In this document: positions 57,134-64,000 of the stretch, piece by piece
Layout of the letters: each line of letters opens with the position of its first letter
Numbering within the stretch: the first letter of the stretch is position 1
NCBI GenBank assembly: GCA_035531075.1
Contig: DATKTO010000040.1
Coordinates: forward strand, 124,001-188,000
Direction: 5' to 3'
DNA: 64,000 nt
Source: 39-52-133 sp035531075
Lineage (GTDB): Bacteria; Pseudomonadota; Gammaproteobacteria; Burkholderiales; Gallionellaceae
Program-made: the position numbers and the translations under genes
The notes under the pieces: model-generated
The model's database searches: none
What the model saw: the letters and a program-made list of their open reading frames with translations, nothing else
What the model was told of the DNA's origin: nothing

Positions 57134-57390
57134 GGGTACGGGCTAAAAGTGTGTAGCGGTAAAGCATGACATTGTAACTTAGGTGGGGAAATAGTCATAA
57201 GCGGGTGGCTTGTAACAATTAACTGTTTGAGTAGTGTGGACTTTTACTGGGAACTCAAATACAGTTCAGGGACTTGCACATCCACCATTGAGCACATTGC
57301 ACCGCATGCACGGTATGGGGCAAAGGGCGGGTTCCCCAGAATGAGGCTGGCGTAAGGATCGATTCCCGCACTGACGGGAAGCATCGCCAG
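57134..57390. other. GC-rich spacer between mfd and the AT-rich module
   Basis: 257 bases in which mfd and the nuclease/ATPase module diverge. Base composition changes abruptly from host-like to AT-rich at about 57400, so the island boundary lies at its right end. No clear promoter or attachment site was identified. Confidence 0.4.
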
Positions 57391-58452
57391 TTGGATGACT
57401 TGTTTAGCAAAGGGAAGATTTTGGGTTACGAATTCAAATATACCGAAAGAAATTTAGAGCGCGCATCTGATTTTGAAACAAAAACGCTTTTATTTTTGCT
57501 CGGTATCGATCAAATTAAATCTCAGGTTTGCTTCCTATTTATCGACTGTTTTAATGATATCTCAGGATCAGACAAGAATTGCTCGGTTCTGTGGGATTAT
57601 CAGTCAAAAGGCGTGTCAAATATGACACCTTTTCAAATCGGGGAGTCGCTTCTTACCTTATTCGAGAATTATTCATCCGAGTTGAATTTTGGAAAATACG
57701 CTTTGTTTATGCCTAAAACAAAATCCACTTATGTTGAGAATGAATCAATTTTGGAGTTCGGAATAAGCAATTTCGGAAAATATTCCACGAAAATAAGACA
57801 AGGTCTTGAAGCTGAAATTCAGAGGCGAAATAAGACTGTAACTTTTACCAACGAAGAGATGCAAAGAATTAGCAGCTTTTTAGAAATCGTCATTTTCGTT
57901 GTAGATAGAGGGGAAAAGCAAGATTACATAAAAAACCTCGTCTCATTTAAAGACAAGGATTTGAAGCCAAAAGAGTTTTACTCAGAGATCTTTAATGAAA
58001 TTCGTAAGGAGCAGTTTAATAAAAAACTTGATTCCATTCACGGAAGTCATATCCACTCTATTTCAGAGGCTTTGAAATTTAACAAACATTTACAATCCAA
58101 GGAAATTAGCATATTGGTTGTGAATCGGCTTATCGGCGTTGATTTATTTAAGCGCCTTGCCATCCCATTGGGTTTTCTTTCAGAAGTGTCAGGCCTAAAT
58201 AGCAATGATACTAAAGACTTAATTCTTGAATGCAGTGCGAAAATAAGTAAGGCAGTATTTGACAAGAACAACAAGACAGCTTTTTGGAAGTTTCTTGAAA
58301 AAGCAATGATTGAAACAAATAACAACTCATCTTTAACTTCTCATGAAATTTATAACAATATTTCTGATGAGGGAAAAATTAAATACGGGCACTTGTTTGG
58401 TCAAGCTGGCATCTACTTAATTTCGCTTTTACAGGAAGGGCTCGCACAATGA
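57391..58452 (+). CDS. Predicted nuclease component of an ABC-3C/Lamassu-like system
   Basis: 353 residues from a TTG at 57391 (GGGAAG lies eight bases upstream; the frame stays open upstream but has no better start). The N-terminal about 100 residues fit a restriction-endonuclease-like core of the Cap4/DUF4297 kind: FLFIDCFNDIS (Asp52, Asp56) and LWDYQSKG (Gln71, Lys73), followed by SNMTPFQIGESLLTLF. The C-terminal 250 residues are helical without a recognised fold. It overlaps the ATPase gene by four bases (ATGA). AT-rich, unlike mfd beside it, which suggests transfer. The nuclease call is inference from this short motif. Confidence 0.65.
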   Translation: MDDLFSKGKILGYEFKYTERNLERASDFETKTLLFLLGIDQIKSQVCFLFIDCFNDISGSDKNCSVLWDYQSKGVSNMTPFQIGESLLTLFENYSSELNFGKYALFMPKTKSTYVENESILEFGISNFGKYSTKIRQGLEAEIQRRNKTVTFTNEEMQRISSFLEIVIFVVDRGEKQDYIKNLVSFKDKDLKPKEFYSEIFNEIRKEQFNKKLDSIHGSHIHSISEALKFNKHLQSKEISILVVNRLIGVDLFKRLAIPLGFLSEVSGLNSNDTKDLILECSAKISKAVFDKNNKTAFWKFLEKAMIETNNNSSLTSHEIYNNISDEGKIKYGHLFGQAGIYLISLLQEGLAQ

Positions 58453-60050
58453 TAGTGTTGGAAACCGGTTTTGGAGATAAGGACGAAGCTTTTATCGAGA
58501 CAAGGTTTAAGTCAGGTGTAAATATTTTGTTTAGTGATGATAATAACAAAGGCAAAACACTTGTTATGCAGGGACTCATGTATTCGCTTGGCAATGAACC
58601 AATATTCCCGAGTGGGTTTAATTACAGAGAATGTTCTTTTTATACAAAATGCGATTTTGATGGGACTGTTTGGAGCTTCCTTCGAAAATACCATTCGATT
58701 ATTGCTTCAAGTGATGGGCGCATCCATGTATTTGACAGTATTTCAGAATTCAAGCATTTTTTTAATTCAAACATTAAGAAGTTGCCCTTAATTATTAAAG
58801 ATGGCAACAAAAAAATTGCCGATCTTGAACTGCTATATCAGATATTTTTCCTTCCTCAAGATAAACGAGATCCTTCAAGTATTATTTCATCAGGATATTA
58901 TAAAAAATCCGATTTTTATGAATTAATATATTCAATAACTGATGGCGGCCCAGCACCTCTTGATGACGTTCTGATTGAGGAAATTAAGCGGGAACTATTT
59001 TCACTCGGTGAAGAGAAAAGGGTTCTGCAAAAAAGGTTCGGTTTTGCAAAAAAACATCCTACACTTTCACAGCTGACAAACCAATCAAGTGACCGTGAGG
59101 CTGCGCAGGCAAAAAAATCTATCATCGGCAGCATTAATACTCGGATTTCAGAATCGGTTCGAGATCGTACCCGAGAGGAAAATAGGATATCAAAACTTGA
59201 GAGGTTGATTTCAGAACTAAATTCATTAAATCGAGATTTGTCATCAGGGAAGGTGCAGTGCGCTGATTGTGGTAGCAGTAGGGTAATTTACAAGAATGAG
59301 GAATTTTCATTCGAAGTGAGCAATCAATTTGTCCGAAATGAAATCATCGAGTCAATAAGAGAGCAAATTAAGATAAAACAAGAAATAATTGATGAAAAGA
59401 CTCGTTTGATAAATCACGAGCAAGGCTCATTACAAAGAGAGCTTCAATCAATACCTAAATCAGTTCAAACAATAATGCTCCATGCTGAAGAAATTTCAAC
59501 ATCAGCGGAGATTGATAACCAGATTTCAAAAGTTGATATGAGGGTTTCTGAACTAAAAGAGCAACTTGAAGACTCCAAAAATGCTACTGCTGAAGCTAAA
59601 GCTGGTAAAAGAGCTATAGTCAATGAGATTGTTGACATAATGAACTTCACGTATAAAGAACTCGATCCTGATGGAAGGCAGGTGTTTGACGACCTATTTT
59701 CCAAAAAAGGACAAACGTATTCTGGCAGCGAAGAACAGGAGTTTTACTTTTCAAAAATAGTAGCTTTAAATTCTGTTTTGCAGCATGACTATCCAATAAT
59801 TATTGATTCCTTTCGAAGCGGAGAGTTGTCGTCTGGCAAGGAAGAAATTATGATCAAACTGTTTGCAAAAATTAATAAGCAAATCATAGTTACTTCAACT
59901 CTGAAAAGCGAAGAATATTCAGCAAACAGATATTCAAATCTTAAACAAGTTAATGCTATCGATTATAGTACGCATCAAAATAGCCACATTCTTAGCGATA
60001 GTTTTAAAAGTAAATTTAATAAAATCGTAAGTGATTTCAAAATAGTGTAA
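58449..60050 (+). CDS. SMC/Rad50-like ABC ATPase of the defence-type module
   Basis: 533 residues. The N-terminal part has a Walker A variant DDNNKGKTL (residues 30-38). A helical arm (about 170-390) contains a zinc-hook-like CADC (Cys271, Cys274). The C-terminal part has a signature-like TYSGSEEQEFYFSKIVAL and Walker B YPIIIDSFRSGEL (Asp453), in which Ser follows the Asp where Glu is usual. This is the split-ATPase layout of SMC/Rad50/RecN proteins and of the ATPases in ABC-3C and Lamassu systems. Translation is coupled to the nuclease-like gene. Probably senses unusual DNA and triggers the nuclease. Confidence 0.78.
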   Translation: MIVLETGFGDKDEAFIETRFKSGVNILFSDDNNKGKTLVMQGLMYSLGNEPIFPSGFNYRECSFYTKCDFDGTVWSFLRKYHSIIASSDGRIHVFDSISEFKHFFNSNIKKLPLIIKDGNKKIADLELLYQIFFLPQDKRDPSSIISSGYYKKSDFYELIYSITDGGPAPLDDVLIEEIKRELFSLGEEKRVLQKRFGFAKKHPTLSQLTNQSSDREAAQAKKSIIGSINTRISESVRDRTREENRISKLERLISELNSLNRDLSSGKVQCADCGSSRVIYKNEEFSFEVSNQFVRNEIIESIREQIKIKQEIIDEKTRLINHEQGSLQRELQSIPKSVQTIMLHAEEISTSAEIDNQISKVDMRVSELKEQLEDSKNATAEAKAGKRAIVNEIVDIMNFTYKELDPDGRQVFDDLFSKKGQTYSGSEEQEFYFSKIVALNSVLQHDYPIIIDSFRSGELSSGKEEIMIKLFAKINKQIIVTSTLKSEEYSANRYSNLKQVNAIDYSTHQNSHILSDSFKSKFNKIVSDFKIV

Positions 60051-60051
60051 G

Positions 60052-60122
60052 TGTTGGGTTACATTTGGCACGCACGGCAGGAGGTTTTAGTGGGGCGCGG
60101 TATACTTAAACATAGCCCAACA
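60052..60122. other. Inverted repeat after the ATPase gene
   Basis: TGTTGGG (60052-60058) and CCCAACA (60116-60122) flank 57 bases. GTTGGG/CCCAAC-type repeats are frequent debris between bacterial genes; it may be an element end or a decayed repeat. Confidence 0.3.
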
Positions 60123-60169
60123 TAACGTTTGGTAAGGCATACCGCACTAGATCGGATTGTTATATTTTG

Positions 60170-60198
60170 TTGACAAACCGTATAGCTTTAACTATATA
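60170..60198 (+). promoter_or_regulatory. Sigma-70 promoter of the DUF3800 unit
   Basis: TTGACA (60170-60175), a 17-base spacer and TATATA (60193-60198; TATAAT also fits at 60195-60200 with 19). The expected start is near 60205, the first base of the structured leader. Confidence 0.75.
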
Positions 60199-60204
60199 AT
60201 ACTC

Positions 60205-60300
60205 CCACTTCGGCAATTGCCGATATTGACGCCGGTTAATTCTGACGTCAGACGCCACGAAAGTGGACCAACGGTCACCTTAAGGTGGCCGTTTCTTTTT
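60205..60300 (+). ncRNA. Structured leader RNA of the DUF3800 gene
   Basis: The sequence between promoter and start codon can fold compactly. CCACTT (60205-60210) pairs with AAGTGG (60261-60266) and closes the domain. Inside are the hairpin CGGC-AATT-GCCG (60211-60222) and a TGACG/CGTCA pairing around 60227-60249. A separate terminator-like hairpin follows: AACGGTCACC-TTAA-GGTGGCCGTT (60270-60293, one G-U) with TTTCTTTTT. The ribosome-binding site GGGAGAA (60301-60307) comes directly after the T-run. Several families of conserved RNAs (DUF3800 motifs) have been described in 5' leaders of DUF3800 genes; assignment to one of them is inference. Confidence 0.65.
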
Positions 60301-60311
60301 GGGAGAATACA

Positions 60312-61145
60312 ATGTATTTGTGCTATGTAGACGAATCAGGAGATTCGCAAGCATTATTGAATTCAACTCATAATGAACAACCACTTCTTGTTATTAGTGG
60401 CTTATTAGTTAAAGCATCTAGCGTACCTAAGTTAACCATTGAATTTACAAATTTAAAACGAAAGTATTATCCAAAGATTTTTTCTGGTGTTACTCATAAT
60501 CTTAATGTCTTATTACATGAGGTAAAGGGTTCTGACTTAAGAACTGAAATACGGAATAATCCATTGAACTCAAAAATAATTAACCATCATTTCCGTTTTT
60601 TAGATGAAGTTTTAGCTATTATAAAAAAGCATGATGCGAAAATTATTTCACGTATTTGGATAAAACAATTTAATTCCCCAATAAATGACCAATCTGTTTA
60701 CAGCATTACAATACAAAATATCTGTGCCAGATTTCAAGAGTACCTATCTGTTAATAATAGTAATGGTGGAATTCTAATTGCTGATTTTAGAGACCCTAAG
60801 AGAAATTCATACGTTTCTCATTCTGTATTTACTCAAAAGCATAAAATGAAAGGTGATGCATATCCTCTAATACAAGAAATCCCAACATTTGGTGTTAGTA
60901 ATAACCACGCATGTTTGCAAATAACAGATTTGCTTTGTTCAGCTTTATTGGCACCAATGGCATCTAGAATATTTCTGACGGGTACTGTAAATAATGTTCA
61001 TACTCATAAAAATTATGATGCTATTACGAAAAGATACAAAAAAAGATTGAAGACATTGCAATTTAATTGTGATGTAAAGGGAGTCAAAAATTGGGGGATA
61101 ACAGTAGATAATCCACATAAAACCGGAGTTCAATTGTTTGCCTAA
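60312..61145 (+). CDS. DUF3800-domain protein
   Basis: 277 residues from an ATG at 60312 with GGGAGAA upstream. DUF3800 hallmarks: N-terminal YVDESGD (Asp7, Glu8), a middle ILIADFRD (Asp158) and late LQITDLLCSAL (Gln203, Asp206), consistent with an RNase H-like fold and a metal site. The family is widespread, linked to mobile elements and defence regions, and lacks an established activity. Strongly AT-rich like the preceding module. The terminator-like hairpin directly before its ribosome-binding site suggests regulation by read-through or by the RNA itself. Confidence 0.85.
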   Translation: MYLCYVDESGDSQALLNSTHNEQPLLVISGLLVKASSVPKLTIEFTNLKRKYYPKIFSGVTHNLNVLLHEVKGSDLRTEIRNNPLNSKIINHHFRFLDEVLAIIKKHDAKIISRIWIKQFNSPINDQSVYSITIQNICARFQEYLSVNNSNGGILIADFRDPKRNSYVSHSVFTQKHKMKGDAYPLIQEIPTFGVSNNHACLQITDLLCSALLAPMASRIFLTGTVNNVHTHKNYDAITKRYKKRLKTLQFNCDVKGVKNWGITVDNPHKTGVQLFA

Positions 61146-61487
61146 CAGAGCAGTTCAGGGGACTAATGACGGGGTCAGTTTTTAACATTCCAACATCGAA
61201 TGATCAGGCCTTGTATTTGATATTCAATCGATGGCGTCAGACTCGATTGATTGGTTTTTATATGTTCAATATATTGATTATATTGAATAATATAAGCGTC
61301 TGTCAGACGTGCAGCCTCTCATCTTATCTTTGCCGCAATCTGATCATATAAACGTACTGTTGTAGTTTGCCGGGGTAGCCCGGCGGCTAGTCACTTTTGG
61401 CTCCGACATAACTTGAAGGTTAGTCTCCACCGCAACTTCGTTGTCTTGCTTCGCCGGTGTATGTCAAGGTAGTTGTCGCCTCAATCG
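61146..61487. other. Gene-free AT-rich stretch after the DUF3800 gene
   Basis: About 340 bases without a supported gene. It holds two palindromes: TTCAATATA-TTGAT-TATATTGAA (61265-61287) and CGTCTG-T-CAGACG (61297-61309). A GGGGTCAG string at 61170-61177 mirrors CTGACCCC at 61758-61765, which could mark the ends of the IS remnant between them. Confidence 0.4.
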
Positions 61488-61739
61488 TTAAGCTGCTTTC
61501 CTATTTTCCTTCACCTGCACTTTTGCGCGCTCGGGGTTGAGGTAAACCGTGTCGCCCTGCGTCCAGTTCCTGACGTCAGCTGACCAACGCTGCGGATGCA
61601 GCAACCTTGCTGCCTGATATACCGCCGTTCGTTTCTCAAGCAGCACAGTAGCTTCACCCCGATGTCGCTGGTTTGGCGTGACGTGCTTCAAGCCACTGCA
61701 AATCACGGGCCAAGCCTTACAAACTACTTTTAATTTCAC
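61488..61739 (-). mobile_element. Transposase C-terminal remnant (IS3-like)
   Basis: 83 residues that match only the tail of an integrase-core transposase: HVTPNQRHRGEATVLLEKRT, then LLHPQRWSADVRNWTQGD and VYLNPERAKV. The catalytic DDE part is absent, so it cannot be active. It marks the right border of the AT-rich accessory block. Confidence 0.7.
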
Positions 61740-61749
61740 TAATGTAAGG

Positions 61750-61760
61750 CGTAAGGCCTG
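61750..61760 (+). repeat. 11-bp direct repeat flanking the outer-membrane gene (copy 1)
   Basis: CGTAAGGCCTG here and again at 62627-62637 bracket the outer-membrane barrel gene. It may be a leftover of a repeated element or chance. Confidence 0.3.
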
Positions 61761-61909
61761 ACCCCGCTGCTACCTGTGGGGAGAGGGTGGTCTGACCTTG
61801 TCAAAAATAAAATAAAAATAAGCGGACGCTACCCTTTGATTTGACCCTGATACATCAATATAATTGCGCCCCGTGCATTTGCACGTCAAATAATAAATTG
61901 GGAAATGAA

Positions 61910-62482
61910 ATGAAAAAAATTCTTGCAGTTGCCTTATTGTCTACTTGTATATCAACGCCAACTTTTGCTGCCGATAATAGTGGCTCCTTTTACGGCGCTA
62001 TTGATTCTGGAGCTTTGGCAATGGCTAACTGGACGCTGGCAAAACCCAGCTCATTAAGTTTTTCAGCTGGCTACCATTTTTCGCCAATTTGGGCCGTTGA
62101 AGGTGGCTATACTTCAATCGGTGAATCAAGTTACAGTTCCAATGGAACGGGAAATTACACATATAGCCAATCTATGTGGAATGCGGTAGGCGTAGGAACT
62201 TATGCTGTAAACGATAGCTTTGAAGTATTTGGCAAGCTGGGATTGGGGAGCGTTTCCGCAAAAGCTGCGGTCACTGGCACAACGACACTGTATGGTGCTA
62301 CCAATACAAGCATGACTGCAAACACAAACAGTGTAATTTACGGTATTGGTGCGCAGTATAATTTCAGCAAACGAGTTGGTATACGCGCACAGTATGAAAG
62401 CTTGGGGAAATCGACGGCTGATTCATCAGTAACGGGCATTGATCTGACTCGCACGTCCGTGGGGCTTGTCTATAACTTCTGA
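61910..62482 (+). CDS. Outer-membrane beta-barrel protein (OmpA/porin-like fold)
   Basis: 190 residues from an ATG at 61910. Signal peptide ends near TPTFAAD. The mature part has eight or so amphipathic strands (FSPIWAVEGGYTSIG, FEVFGKLGLGSVSAKAAV, YGIGAQYNFSKRVGIRAQYE) and ends in LVYNF, the aromatic C-terminus of outer-membrane proteins. Similar to small Opa/OmpA-like barrels of unknown ligand. Followed by a strong terminator. Confidence 0.82.
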   Translation: MKKILAVALLSTCISTPTFAADNSGSFYGAIDSGALAMANWTLAKPSSLSFSAGYHFSPIWAVEGGYTSIGESSYSSNGTGNYTYSQSMWNAVGVGTYAVNDSFEVFGKLGLGSVSAKAAVTGTTTLYGATNTSMTANTNSVIYGIGAQYNFSKRVGIRAQYESLGKSTADSSVTGIDLTRTSVGLVYNF

Positions 62483-62502
62483 TTGAAGCGATGCCAAAAA
62501 GC

Positions 62503-62527
62503 AAGCCGGGTTTTCCCGGCTTTTTTT
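62503..62527 (+). terminator. Intrinsic terminator after the barrel gene
   Basis: AAGCCGGG-TTTT-CCCGGCTT (8-bp perfect stem) runs into seven T residues, 20 bases after the stop codon. Confidence 0.9.
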
Positions 62528-62626
62528 GACTGCACGTAGATTTATTTTTGATTTACCTTCCCCTGTGCGCCGCCGAGAAAAATCGCAATCATGCGGAGGG
62601 GTAGGCGAGGACTGTCTTATGTGAAA

Positions 62627-62637
62627 CGTAAGGCCTG
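62627..62637 (+). repeat. 11-bp direct repeat flanking the outer-membrane gene (copy 2)
   Basis: CGTAAGGCCTG, identical to 61750-61760. Confidence 0.3.
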
Positions 62638-62680
62638 GGCCCAATCTGTGTGTTAAGAAATTTTACAGCGGCGTTTAAGC

Positions 62681-62989
62681 TTATTTGCAGAGCCAAAACT
62701 TAACATCATAAGAAATACTGCCATTGTAATTTGTGGCATAAATAACTTGTGCTGTATTACTGCCTAATTCAATTGCACGAATCCGGGCGTCGTCCAAATG
62801 GTAGAAAGTTTCAAGTTTGCCTTTTTCCCTGCAGTTATCCAGGAGTTTCAAGGACGTATCTTGGTCACCTTTGGCTATTTTGACGGCCTTTTCTTTTGCT
62901 GACAACTCTTTTCTGGCTGGAAAACTTTGGCAAGATGTTAGGAAAATACACACAAAAATTACCAAAAAAATATTTTTAAAACTAAGCAT
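62681..62989 (-). CDS. Small lipoprotein (DUF4156-like)
   Basis: 102 residues with a lipoprotein signal (FLTSCQS, Cys at 20). The mature part includes LLDNCREKGKLE and DDARIRAIELGSNTAQVI, which recalls DUF4156 lipoproteins (a short alpha/beta domain with a cysteine pair). Function unknown. First seen of three AT-rich lipoprotein genes on this strand. Confidence 0.65.
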   Translation of the reverse strand: MLSFKNIFLVIFVCIFLTSCQSFPARKELSAKEKAVKIAKGDQDTSLKLLDNCREKGKLETFYHLDDARIRAIELGSNTAQVIYATNYNGSISYDVKFWLCK

Positions 62990-63019
62990 GGTTGCTCCTA
63001 AAGCAAGGTTTTTTTGGCT

Positions 63020-63451
63020 TTACTTCATACTAACGATGTCACCTTCGATTATCGTATCAGTACATCCAGGAATAACTGGCAGGATTGAAAATGGAAAGGT
63101 CATAATTGAATTTGATACGCATCCATCAGTTGTAATTGCCAAATTGATTAATCCAACCCCCTGTTTTTTTGCAATGGCGTCATTGATTGCCTCATCAACG
63201 TCTTTACTACCGGACATCCGTATCCAGGCATACGTTATTCCCCAAAACCGCTTTTCATACTTGAATTTACCGACGACGTTCAGTTGCTTGCCCTTGAGCA
63301 AAACATTGTCGTTTTGGTCATAGAGTGCGGGACTCAATGAAATTGGATATTTTGCATCAGCAAAATTGAGGTGTCCGCGCGCACCTACAGTGCAAGCAGA
63401 CAGAGAAATCATAATGGTGACTAAGATAAAACTCAGATATATTTTTTTCAT
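63020..63451 (-). CDS. Hypothetical lipoprotein (TRL-like)
   Basis: 143 residues, lipobox ISLSAC (Cys20). The mature region holds a beta-rich stretch (YPISLSPALYDQNDNVL, KFKYEKRFWGITYAW) and a late hydrophobic FPFSILPVIPGCTDT. The layout recalls small TRL-type lipoproteins, but I do not assign a family firmly. Its start overlaps the stop of the next gene upstream by four bases, so the two are coupled. Confidence 0.65.
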   Translation of the reverse strand: MKKIYLSFILVTIMISLSACTVGARGHLNFADAKYPISLSPALYDQNDNVLLKGKQLNVVGKFKYEKRFWGITYAWIRMSGSKDVDEAINDAIAKKQGVGLINLAITTDGCVSNSIMTFPFSILPVIPGCTDTIIEGDIVSMK

Positions 63452-63915
63452 TTTGAACTCCCTGTGCTTACAGGAGTAGTGCTGTAAATGCCGCCCTCTA
63501 TCCCTGAATAATCAACTCTTGAATTACAAAACACTAAAAAACAAGCTCTGGCGCTTTTTACAAAAAGAGTTTCTACAACAATTTTGTCTTTGGGTGAATC
63601 CAGTTTTCTCATTAATTCCGCATCAATTTTCTCAGCGGACTCCTCTGTGACATATGTTGTTTGTTGATATTGCCCTCCTGATGTAACGATAGAGTTTTCA
63701 ACCGTTATGTCAAAATCCATCTTTTTATAAAGAGGGGTCTTTTTATTGCTTTTTACATGCTGTATTGGCCCGAGCATTACTGGTCGAGTCATGTTTTTTG
63801 CAGTGGTCGTCGTGCTCAACGATGAGCAACCAGATAAGAGTGCAACTATAAAAAGTAGCAACGGACCCATCATTGGCATTTTCTTAATTTCGTTAAGAGA
63901 TATTGTATTACTCAT
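63448..63915 (-). CDS. Hypothetical lipoprotein
   Basis: 155 residues from an ATG at 63915 (an internal Met at 13 is possible). Hydrophobic segment LLLFIVALLSGC with a lipobox Cys at about 30, then a Ser/Thr-rich linker and a small mixed domain with two cysteines (ARACFLVFCNSRVDY). Family not recognised. Coupled to the following lipoprotein gene (ATGA overlap), so the two may act together. Confidence 0.62.
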   Translation of the reverse strand: MSNTISLNEIKKMPMMGPLLLFIVALLSGCSSLSTTTTAKNMTRPVMLGPIQHVKSNKKTPLYKKMDFDITVENSIVTSGGQYQQTTYVTEESAEKIDAELMRKLDSPKDKIVVETLFVKSARACFLVFCNSRVDYSGIEGGIYSTTPVSTGSSK

Positions 63916-64000
63916 AGCTGTTTGTTTCCTTCATTCAAAATCAAAATTGTAGGAGATACATTTTGTCTTGCGATTAGGTGAGCTACCCTTGTCTAAAGGC

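Noticed and set aside
60205..60300. Type III toxin-antitoxin (ToxI-like) RNA before the DUF3800 gene
   Set aside because: There are no tandem RNA repeats, and the protein is far longer than ToxN and of another family. A structured leader RNA fits better.
61166..61351. Small protein frame after the DUF3800 gene
   Set aside because: Runs across two palindromes in AT-rich debris, with no ribosome-binding site and no protein-like pattern.

Overview
The window reads as a chromosomal segment of a chemolithotrophic betaproteobacterium, probably Nitrosomonadales (Gallionellaceae or Sulfuricellaceae type). The grounds are indirect: a narK1-narK2-narGHJI-parvulin cluster followed by soxX-soxA, persulfide and chromate detoxification operons, a moxR/bat operon and a generally GC-rich base composition. 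No rRNA, tRNA or CRISPR array was seen. The species call is inference.

1-4.3 kb: an ECF sigma factor is translationally coupled to a membrane anti-sigma factor whose periplasmic tail resembles DsrE and runs off the left edge. Next come secreted DsrE-like and DUF302 proteins, two PCu(A)C copper chaperones (one lacking its metal ligands) and a ChrB C-terminal-domain protein. 4.07-6.6 kb: chromate operon chrB-chrA with a decayed rhodanese gene. 6.8-12.5 kb: an apparent sulfide/persulfide regulon, with an ArsR-rhodanese regulator, persulfide dioxygenase, MFS and TauE/SafE transporters, and a shared operator sequence in front of two of the units. 12.5-20.2 kb: MoxR-DUF58-DUF4381-TauE-BatA-BatB/C-BatD. 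20.2-25.7 kb: Gly-rich lipoprotein, PagP-like barrel protein, NYN/LOTUS protein, secreted metallo-beta-lactamase-fold hydrolase.

25.7-39.1 kb: respiratory nitrate reduction. It comprises a NarX-like sensor kinase and NarL-like regulator, then a promoter region with an FNR-type box and two palindromes, two NarK transporters, NarGHJI and a parvulin isomerase. 39.5-40.9 kb: SoxX and SoxA without SoxYZ/B. 41-47.1 kb: patatin lipoprotein, SirB2, HPP-CBS protein, a DsrC-family protein with an unusual C-terminus divergent from a MarR regulator, hemerythrin, voltage-gated-type K+ channel with a zinc-ribbon tail, SerB. 47.3-52.2 kb: a sensor kinase, receiver and GGDEF-EAL signalling trio.

52.3-61.8 kb is the accessory region. 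Mfd (53603-57133) carries an in-frame palindromic repeat insertion. On one side lie a degenerate second copy of the mfd 3' end and a zinc-ribbon PD-(D/E)XK (Card1/Can2-like) nuclease. On the other side is an AT-rich block holding a two-gene nuclease plus SMC/ABC-ATPase module (ABC-3C- or Lamassu-like) and a DUF3800 gene preceded by a compact structured RNA leader. An IS remnant closes the block. These look like defence-type modules gathered around mfd and are the best candidates for something undescribed.

61.9-64 kb: an outer-membrane barrel gene and three AT-rich small lipoprotein genes. Assignments rest on motif reading and gene context; no database search was possible.
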